Below, piece by piece: positions 58,508-64,000 of a stretch of 64,000 nucleotides of DNA; the first letter of the stretch is position 1; the number at the start of each line of letters is the position of its first letter. Below the pieces are notes generated by a model that was not told where the DNA came from, did not search any database, and saw only the letters and a list, made by a program, of their open reading frames with translations. Origin of the DNA: Planctomycetota bacterium (GTDB lineage Bacteria; Planctomycetota; UBA1135; GCA-002686595). The DNA is taken from contig JADJQU010000001.1 of the NCBI GenBank assembly GCA_016712565.1, forward strand, positions 62,001 through 126,000. The letters are read 5' to 3'. A program made the translations under genes and the position numbers.

Positions 58508-58780
58508 CTAGAACGTGCCCAGGCCGACGGCGCAGCGGACGATGCCAATCAGCACCAGCAGGGAGCCGGCACCGATGGCGAAGCCGTGGGCCAGCACACC
58601 GCGCATGCGGTGGGTCACGGGGTCGCGGTCGGTGAAGAGCCCGACGAGTCCTGAGGTGACCGCCAGGGCGCAAAGCGGAATGGCCGCCCAGTTGACCCAG
58701 CCGAGGCAGGGGATCAGGCCCACGAACACGAAGAACCCGCTGACGCAGGTCAGGACGATCGAGACGACTGCCACGGTCAA
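58508..58780 (-). CDS. DUF4190-like small membrane protein
   Basis: The 90-residue protein has two or three helices (VAVVSIVLTCVSGFFVFVGLIP; WAAIPLCALAVTSGLVGLF; AIGAGSLLVLIGIVRCAVG) in the layout of short DUF4190-type proteins. Its ATG overlaps the DUF2752 gene's stop by 4 bp, so both come from one message. The role is unknown. Confidence 0.78.
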   Translation of the reverse strand: MTVAVVSIVLTCVSGFFVFVGLIPCLGWVNWAAIPLCALAVTSGLVGLFTDRDPVTHRMRGVLAHGFAIGAGSLLVLIGIVRCAVGLGTF

Positions 58781-59106
58781 GCCCTCCTATTGCAGAGATC
58801 GCGAACCAGGGACGCCGGTCCGCAAAGCGCGAGCACGAAAGCCGCCGGGTAGGCGAGGGCCACGCCGCGGTTGAAATCGAAGGCGCGGGCGAACTCACCC
58901 CGGGTCACGCAGGAGAAGGCCCGCGACATGCCGCACAGGGGGCAGCCGGGGCAAGTTTGGGGCTCGATGCCGAGGGCCCGAAGCGGAGCGCCGTTCGCCA
59001 TGGCCTCGGGGCCGAAGGCCGCGCTCAGGACCAGGGCGAGCAGCGCGGAGGCGCCCAGGATTCCGACGATCCAGGCGCGCGACCGCAGGGCAGTCTCGGA
59101 GGACAT
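58777..59106 (-). CDS. DUF2752 family membrane protein
   Basis: The 109-residue protein has the family signature TCPGCPLCGMSRAFSCVTRGEF, with the CPxCGM(S/T)RA motif, followed by AFDFNRGVALAYPAAFVLAL. Helices lie on both sides. The family's function is unknown, but the CxxCxxC arrangement suggests a metal or redox role. It overlaps the downstream DUF4190-like gene by 4 bp (ATGA). Confidence 0.88.
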   Translation of the reverse strand: MSSETALRSRAWIVGILGASALLALVLSAAFGPEAMANGAPLRALGIEPQTCPGCPLCGMSRAFSCVTRGEFARAFDFNRGVALAYPAAFVLALCGPASLVRDLCNRRA

Positions 59107-59248
59107 GCGGGGGATTGCGCGGTCCGGCCCCGAGTATTTGGCCCCCCCCGGGCCGCCCCCGGCGTCTGCGGCGGGCCCGCACGGTGGGGGAGACGTCCTG
59201 GGCGCCAGGGAGGTCTCGCCCCGGTTTCCCCCGCGGCGTCCGGGCGCC

Positions 59249-59973
59249 TCAGGCGCGCGCCAGGTAGCGCATCATGTTCTCGCGGGAGCGTCGGATGTGC
59301 TCGGCCATCCAGGTCTTGGCGGCCAGGCTGTCGCCGCGGGTCAGCAAGCGCACCAGCACGAGGTGCTCGCGCCAGGAGTGCGCCGCCGCGGAGAAGGTGA
59401 TCGACTCGCTCGCCGCGCGGCGGAATTGGAAGCTCACCAGCAGGAAGCGCATCTCGTGGGCGATCTTCGCCAGCCAGCGATTGCGCGCTGCCTGGATCAC
59501 CAGACCGTGGAACCGCTCCTCGTCGTCCACCCAGCGCTGGAGCTGCTCTTCGGAGAGCACAGGGGCCGGTTCGCCCTCTTCGACCCGCATGGCCCGCACG
59601 ATGGCGAGCCAGTCGTCGCAGACGCTCGTCATCTGCTCCAGCTCCGGGGGGGTGATGCAGCGGGCGGCCTGGGCGGCCGCGAAGGGCTCGAGAGCCTCGC
59701 GCAGGTCGTAGATCTCCCGGATGTCCTCGGGGTCCGGGCGCTTGACGAAGGCGCCGGAGCCGCGCACGTACTCCACCAGGCCTTCGCTGGCCAGGCGGTT
59801 GATCGCCTCCCGCACGGGCGTGAAGCTGACACCTATCTCTCGCGCAAGCTGCCGATTTGAGAGCCGAGCACCAGCGGGCAACTCCCCGTCAGGAGCTTCT
59901 TCCTGAGGTGTTCGTATGCACGAAGGGACAGGGTGGGTCCAACGCTCTCCTGGGAGGTGTTCACGGTCGGCAC
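59249..59973 (-). CDS. GntR/FadR-type transcriptional regulator, one frameshift
   Basis: The winged-helix text LSNRQLAREIGVSFTPVREAINRLASEGLVEYVRG and an FCD-type ligand domain (IREIYDLREALEPFAAAQAA; DDEERFHGLVIQAARN) define the family. The open frame upstream is not GntR-like, whereas another frame gives RAYEHLRKKLLTG from GTG 59973, exactly the missing first helix. One extra G in the GGGG run at ~59884-59887 joins them as LLTGELPAGARL, giving ~241 residues. The ligand is unknown. It lies downstream of dapA on the same strand. Confidence 0.8.
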
Positions 59974-60015
59974 ATGGTACCCGCCCCCGGTTTCCCGGTT
60001 CAGGGGGCCCCATTT

Positions 60016-60063
60016 CAGGGGAGCCCTGGCCCAGGGGAGCCCGGGCCCAGGGGAGCCCGGGAT
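60016..60063. repeat. three tandem 16-bp repeats upstream of the GntR gene
   Basis: Units CAGGGGAGCCC(T/G)GG(C/A)(C/T) lie at 60016-60031, 60032-60047 and 60048-60063, between the GntR start and the dapA stop. Position suggests slippage or a regulator-binding array; no evidence separates these. Confidence 0.6.
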
Positions 60064-60072
60064 CGGGGGGCC

Positions 60073-60975
60073 TCACCCGCGGCGACCACCCGGCGGGAGC
60101 AGCCCGGCCTCGTGGAGGGTCCCCAGGAGCTGGTCCAGGTTCTGGGGCTCCAGGGGCACCAGCGGCAGGCGCAGGTCGGGGTTGCAGCGCCCCATGGCGG
60201 CCAGGGCGGCCTTCAGGGGGGCGGGGCTGGTCTCCAGGAAGAGGTCCCGGACCAGGGGCTGGAGCCAGTCGGACAGCTCCGCGGCCCGGACGGGGTCACC
60301 TCCCGGGCGGGCGGCCCGGCACAGCTCGGCCACCTGGGAGGGCGCCACGTTGGCCACGACTCCGATGACACCCACCGCCCCCAGCCCCATGAACTCGGCG
60401 ATCAACTGATCCTCGCCCGCGATCAGGGCCACGTCGCACAGCTCCTGAATCTGCCGGGCCCGCCCCATGGAGCCCGAGGACTCCTTCACCCCAGCCACGG
60501 TCTGGAAGCGCCGCGCGCACTCGGCGATGGTCTCGGCCCGCAGGTCGACGCTCGTGCGACCGGGCACGTTGTAGAGGATCAAGGGCAGGGGGGACGCTTC
60601 GGCCAGGGCGCCGTAGTGGGCCACAAGGCCCCGTTGGGTGGGCTTGTTGTAGTAGGGAGTGACCGCCAGGAGCCCGTCGACGTGGGCCGAGGCGGCGAAG
60701 CGCGCGAGCTCGACCGACTGGGCCGTGTTGTTGGTGCCCACCCCGGCGATCACCGGAATGCGCCGCCGGGCGAACTCCACGGCGGCGTGGATCAGACTGC
60801 GCCGCTCGTAGTCGGAGAGCGTGGCGGCCTCGCCGGAGGTGCCCGCCACCACGACGCCGTCCGAGTGCTTCTCGACGTGCCAGTCGATCAGGTGCTGGAG
60901 GGCGGCGAAGTCCACTTCTCCCTGGCGAAAGGGGGTCGGAAGGGCGACGAGGCTGCCGTGGAACGGACACTTCAT
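60073..60975 (-). CDS. dapA: 4-hydroxy-tetrahydrodipicolinate synthase
   Basis: The 300-residue TIM-barrel aldolase shows VVVAGTSGEAATLSDYE, LLAVTPYYNKPTQRGL, ILYNVPGRTSVDL with the catalytic Tyr, and the Schiff-base Lys in AGVKESSGSMG. It condenses pyruvate and aspartate semialdehyde in lysine and diaminopimelate synthesis. A related aldolase of the same superfamily is possible, but the YYNKP and Tyr-Asn-Pro-Gly-Arg motifs favour DapA. ATG 60975 overlaps the pdxJ stop by 4 bp. Confidence 0.92.
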   Translation of the reverse strand: MKCPFHGSLVALPTPFRQGEVDFAALQHLIDWHVEKHSDGVVVAGTSGEAATLSDYERRSLIHAAVEFARRRIPVIAGVGTNNTAQSVELARFAASAHVDGLLAVTPYYNKPTQRGLVAHYGALAEASPLPLILYNVPGRTSVDLRAETIAECARRFQTVAGVKESSGSMGRARQIQELCDVALIAGEDQLIAEFMGLGAVGVIGVVANVAPSQVAELCRAARPGGDPVRAAELSDWLQPLVRDLFLETSPAPLKAALAAMGRCNPDLRLPLVPLEPQNLDQLLGTLHEAGLLPPGGRRG

Positions 60976-61691
60976 GTGCGTTTCCCCATGCAGGCGAGCA
61001 TCTCGCGCACGGCGTTCTCGACGCCGACGAAGAGCGCGCGGCCGACGATCGAATACCCGATGTTGAGTTCCTCGAGCCCGGGAATGCTCGCCACTGCCGG
61101 CGTGTTTTCGAGGTTCAGGCCGTGGCCGGCGTTGACGCGCAATCCGAGGGAGCGGGCGTGGGACGCGGCCTCAAGGAGGCGCGCGAGTTCCCGTGCCCGA
61201 GGGGCCCCGGTTGCGGCCTCCGCGTAGGAGCCCGTGTGCAATTCCACGAAGGGGGCCCCCAGGCGGGCGGCGGCCTCCAACTGGGCGCGCTCGGGGTCCA
61301 CGAACAGGCTCACCAGGGCCCCACGGCCGGCGAACTCGGGCAGCGCCCGGGCGATTCGCGGAGCCTCGCGCACCACATCGAGGCCGCCCTCGGTGGTCAG
61401 TTCCTCGCGCGTCTCGGGAACCAGGCAGATGGCCTCCGCGCCGCTTTCCAGCGCGTGGGCCAGCATCTCCGGGTCGAGACTGGTTTCCAAGTTGAGCACG
61501 GCGCGGATGCGCGCCCTCAGTCGGCGCACGTCGGCGTCCTGGATGTGCCGGCGGTCCTTGCGCAGGTGCACGGTGATCCCATGGGCGCCCGCGTCCAGGG
61601 CCCTCTCGGCCCACAGGACCGGATCCGGCTCGCGACCGCGCCGCGCCTGGCGCAGCGTCGCAACGTGATCGACGTTGACGTGCAGACGCAC
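60972..61691 (-). CDS. pdxJ: pyridoxine 5'-phosphate synthase
   Basis: The 239-residue enzyme has the PdxJ hallmarks: MRLHVNVDHVATLRQARRG, HGITVHLRKDRRHIQDADV, AICLVPETREELTTEGGLDV, VELHTGSYAEA, LRVNAGHGLNLENT and LNIGYSIVGRALFVGV. It closes the ring from deoxyxylulose phosphate and aminoacetone phosphate in vitamin B6 synthesis. The stop overlaps dapA's ATG (ATGA), so translation is coupled. Confidence 0.96.
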   Translation of the reverse strand: MRLHVNVDHVATLRQARRGREPDPVLWAERALDAGAHGITVHLRKDRRHIQDADVRRLRARIRAVLNLETSLDPEMLAHALESGAEAICLVPETREELTTEGGLDVVREAPRIARALPEFAGRGALVSLFVDPERAQLEAAARLGAPFVELHTGSYAEAATGAPRARELARLLEAASHARSLGLRVNAGHGLNLENTPAVASIPGLEELNIGYSIVGRALFVGVENAVREMLACMGKRT

Positions 61692-61888
61692 GCCGGGATC
61701 ATACCGAGCCGGGCTCGATTCCGCCGCCTTGGGGGCCCTGCTTTCGCGGCTTCCTCAGGACGCGCAGCCGATCGGGGCCGCCGACCACCCGGCATGGACT
61801 CGCGCGGCCGTTGCCGAAGACCGGCGGGCGCGGACGGCCCGTTCCTCCCGCCGCGGCCGGCCGCCCCGCGGCGGATCTGCGAAGGCCC

Positions 61889-62098
61889 CTACTCCTTGAC
61901 CGGCAGGACGTGGATCGCCTTGACGATCAACTCGAGCCTGTCGCCGGGCTTCAGTCCGAGGCTCTCCAGCGATTCCGTGGTCAGCACCGAGGCCATCGAC
62001 GCCGGGCCGATCACCTCGAACTTCACCAGCGACATGATGTCGCCCTGCTTGACCGACGTGACCTTGGCCTGGATGCGATTCTGCGCGCCGTATTTCAT
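61889..62098 (-). CDS. TOBE-domain molybdate-binding (Mop-like) protein
   Basis: The 69-residue protein is a single Mop/TOBE domain: GAQNRIQAKVTSVKQGDIMS, VKFEVIGPASMASVLTTES, LGLKPGDRLELIVKAIHV. Such solo proteins store or sense molybdate or tungstate as oligomers. The longer open frame upstream is not similar, and ATG 62098 gives the usual length. There are no molybdate transport genes nearby. Confidence 0.85.
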   Translation of the reverse strand: MKYGAQNRIQAKVTSVKQGDIMSLVKFEVIGPASMASVLTTESLESLGLKPGDRLELIVKAIHVLPVKE

Positions 62099-62180
62099 GG
62101 GATGGATGCTCCTGGACGGCATCCTGCAGGATGCGCGGGTCCCGAACCAGCGGACTTCGCGGGCCGATCGCGAGCGGCGA

Positions 62181-62966
62181 CTACTCGCGGCGCGTGATGG
62201 CTCGGTCGGCGAGGCGGTTTTCGCGCGTCGTTCCCGGAGGGAAGGAGGCCCGCAGCGGTTCGGCGCAGGCTTCCAGGCCCGCGACGAGGCCGTCGCCCAG
62301 CCGGCCGACGCGCACGCCGGAAAGCACGGCCTCCACGACCCGGGGCCAGTGTCCGGGGAGCACGGCACCCGCCGCGGAGGAACTGGCGAGAACGATCACG
62401 CGGTGCTCGAACAAGGAGACGAAGAGCAGGACCACCGGCGCGGTCGGGTCCCGCCCCTGCGTCAGGCGGGCCAGCTCGATCATGGCCTGTTCGCCCGCGG
62501 TCCCGTCGGCCTGGGCGCTGGTCAGGAACCAACGGCGGTACTCCGGGCACAGCCAGGCCAGCAACAGTCCGAGCGCGAGCAGCGCAAGCTCTGCCGCGCC
62601 GAGCGGCAGGAAGCCCCTGGACGGCAGGAAGCCCAGTAGGGCGAAGTTCGCGACGGCGGCGAACGCAGCCGCGCCGAGCAACAGAGTGTGCAGCTGGGGA
62701 TCGGAGCGCTCGACCACCAAGGGGACGATCTCGGCGCTGGTCGTGTCCTCGATGCTGCGGATCGCGCCGCGAATGCGCTCTTGATCGGCTGGGGTCAGAA
62801 CATCCACGGCGCGCAGGCGCCTCTGCGCCGCGATTGCCCGCAGGACGACGGCCGCGACCGCCAGCGCGAAAACCCACGGTGCCACGCGGAAGAACACGCT
62901 GTCGAGGATCAGCGGGTCGTGCCCGGAGGCGATCCAGTCCTGGGCGGTGCTCGGGAGCGTTACCAT
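62181..62966 (-). CDS. TPM-domain membrane protein (second of pair)
   Basis: The 261-residue protein starts MVTLPSTAQDWIASG and has helices at FALAVAAVVLRAI, LLLGAAAFAAVANFALLGF and AELALLALGLLLAWL. A TPM-type domain begins LTPADQERIRGAIRSIEDTTSAEIVPLVVE, with VLLFVSLFEHRVIVLASS later. Its ATG overlaps the stop of the preceding TPM gene (ATGGTAA), as expected if that gene ends GGASGRW. The frame runs on upstream to 63740, but only because that gene carries a frameshift. It is probably part of a LemA-TPM-TPM envelope unit. Confidence 0.8.
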   Translation of the reverse strand: MVTLPSTAQDWIASGHDPLILDSVFFRVAPWVFALAVAAVVLRAIAAQRRLRAVDVLTPADQERIRGAIRSIEDTTSAEIVPLVVERSDPQLHTLLLGAAAFAAVANFALLGFLPSRGFLPLGAAELALLALGLLLAWLCPEYRRWFLTSAQADGTAGEQAMIELARLTQGRDPTAPVVLLFVSLFEHRVIVLASSSAAGAVLPGHWPRVVEAVLSGVRVGRLGDGLVAGLEACAEPLRASFPPGTTRENRLADRAITRRE

Positions 62967-63740
62967 CGGCCCGAAGCTCCTCCTCCGCCGAATCCACCGC
63001 CGCCGCCGAACCCGCCGAACCCGCCGCCGCGGCTTCCGCCTCCCAAGCCCCCGAGGCCCTCCGAGCCCTCCGAGTCCTCCAAGCCCGCCCAATCCTCGGT
63101 GCCCCCGAGGGGCGCCGAGTCCACCGAACGGGCCGGAAAACCCGCCGCCGCGGCGGTTGCGTCGGCGCGTGCTGGCGAAGGCGAAGATGGCGATCACGAT
63201 CACGAGGAACACGAGGGTTTTTTTGGCCCCGGCGGCCTCGCTCGGTCGGCCGCCGATCGCGCCGAAGTCACCGCCGATGATCTGCTGCACCGCGCCCACG
63301 GCGGCCTCGATGCCGCCGGCGAAGTCCCCGTTGCGGAATCGCGGCGCGATCACCTGCTGGATCACGCGCCAGGCGACGGCGTCGGTGAGCAGGCCCTCCA
63401 GACCCTGGCCAACCTCGATGCGCACGGCGCGGTCGGCCTGCGCCACGACGATCAGGACGCCGTTCGAGGTTTCCTTCGAGCCGATGCCCCAGGAGCGTGA
63501 GGTGCGGCGCGCGAAGTCCTCGATCGGCTCGCCGTTCAGGCTGGGCACGGTCAGCACCGCGATCTCGGCACCCGAGGATCCCGCGCGGAAGGACTCGCTG
63601 CGCGTCTCGAGGGCCGTTTCTTGGGCCGCCGGCAGCATTCCGGCCAGATCCGTGACCCAGCCATCGTTCTTGGGGATGCCCGCCGAGCCCTGGGCCAGCA
63701 GCAGGCCCAGGGCGAGGGCCCAGGACGCCGGTGCAATCAC
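62960..63740 (-). CDS. TPM-domain (YgcG-like) secreted protein, one frameshift in the Gly-rich tail
   Basis: A signal peptide (SWALALGLLLAQGSAG) precedes the TPM domain (KNDGWVTDLAGMLPAAQE; SGAEIAVLTVPSLNGEPIEDFA; RTSRSWGIGSKETSNGVLIVVAQ; GGIEAAVGAVQQII). A helix (LVFLVIVIAIFAFA) and a Gly-rich tail follow. The tail turns Arg-rich at ~63055; in the next frame it reads GGGSRGGGFGGFGG...GASGRW and stops at TAA 62960-62962. Dropping one C in GGGCCTC restores this. The family works with LemA proteins in the envelope; the exact role is unsettled. Confidence 0.82.
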
Positions 63741-64000
63741 TGCTTCGAGCCGAAGTCGACCTTCGGCACAACGCGCTCGGTCTCTTCAGCCTTGTATTGC
63801 GGTAGTTCCGCGAAACCGAACATCCCGCCGATCACGTTGCCGGGAAAGCTGCGCAGTTTCGTGTTGTAGGCCGCGACGGCCACGGTCCAATCCGAGCGCG
63901 CGACGTTGATGCGATTCTCGGTGCCCTCGAGTTGCGCCTGCAGCTCGCCGAACTGCTGCGTCGCCTTGAGCGCCGGATATTGCTCGGCCACGACCAAGAG
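63737..64000 (-). CDS. LemA family protein, C-terminal part
   Basis: The gene enters from beyond the window's right edge. Its last ~88 residues match LemA: VAEQYPALKATQQFGELQAQLEG, ENRINVARSDWTVAVAAYN and FPGNVIGGMFGFAELPQY. LemA proteins have one N-terminal helix and a coiled four-helix domain in the envelope. The stop overlaps the TPM gene's ATG by 4 bp, giving the common lemA-TPM operon. Confidence 0.93.
   Translation of the reverse strand, partial: LLVVAEQYPALKATQQFGELQAQLEGTENRINVARSDWTVAVAAYNTKLRSFPGNVIGGMFGFAELPQYKAEETERVVPKVDFGSKQ

Noticed and set aside
62181..63740. A single fused 519-residue TPM-TPM protein
   Set aside because: The Arg-rich join is explained by a frameshift; the alternative frame gives the expected Gly-rich tail and a stop overlapping the next ATG.

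Overview
The window is very GC-rich with almost exclusively G/C at third codon positions. It carries several secreted proteins sharing a C-terminal module with YCTAK..LGCTP, a C/GG-LC..IRR core and a WGRDPGF end, plus a DCNGNG-type calcium-binding repeat. From memory, this combination is typical of Planctomycetota, particularly deep-branching marine or wastewater lineages. The organism has an outer membrane (TonB-dependent receptor) and a high-affinity phosphate transporter. I would call it an uncultured planctomycete-like bacterium; the phylum is an inference.

Layout. 0-6.2 kb: end of a HI0933-type flavoprotein, then a TonB-dependent receptor diverging from a yfiR-type gene that is translationally coupled to a hybrid histidine kinase. 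6.2-14.4 kb: a secreted protein with a gluzincin-like fold signature but HDLGH in place of HExxH, a stand-alone pstB, a secreted protein with the shared C-terminal module, and a tight pstS-pstC-pstA-pstB operon. 14.5-17.8 kb: a membrane-anchored repeat protein, a YjdF-type membrane protein, tRNA-Leu(UAG) with three 21-bp repeats at its 3' end, and a Fic protein. 18.2-27.7 kb: an accessory-looking block of secreted or anchored proteins, three of them broken by frameshifts. 28-31 kb: a bacilliredoxin pair, then an AAA ATPase coupled to a small Cys-rich protein behind a perfect AT-rich palindrome, followed by a 174-bp element bounded by perfect 25-bp inverted repeats. 31.2-39.6 kb: a glycosyltransferase-like membrane protein, an FG-GAP/tail-fibre-like secreted protein and several small membrane proteins. 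39.7-49.2 kb: a serine hydrolase, further secreted module proteins, a PLP trans-sulfuration enzyme and a CAP-domain protein. 49.2-64 kb: an MHS transporter, a large HELTH metallopeptidase-like protein, an S10 peptidase, ClpB, two small membrane proteins, a GntR regulator, dapA, pdxJ, a TOBE protein and the start of a TPM-TPM-LemA cluster.

How genes work together. The pst operon imports phosphate. YfiR plus the CHASE8-type kinase next to a TonB receptor looks like an envelope-sensing unit. pdxJ and dapA overlap by 4 bp. The four module proteins differ completely at the N-terminus but end in the same ~145-residue domain, which suggests a common export, anchoring or assembly fate.

Caveat. At least fifteen coding regions or segments need a one-base shift to stay in frame, several at short G or C runs (31.79, 37.89, 54.30 and 59.88 kb). 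Uncorrected sequencing indels are therefore a serious alternative to real gene decay, although the density at 20-27 kb is much higher than elsewhere. No CRISPR array, rRNA, integrase or transposase gene was seen.
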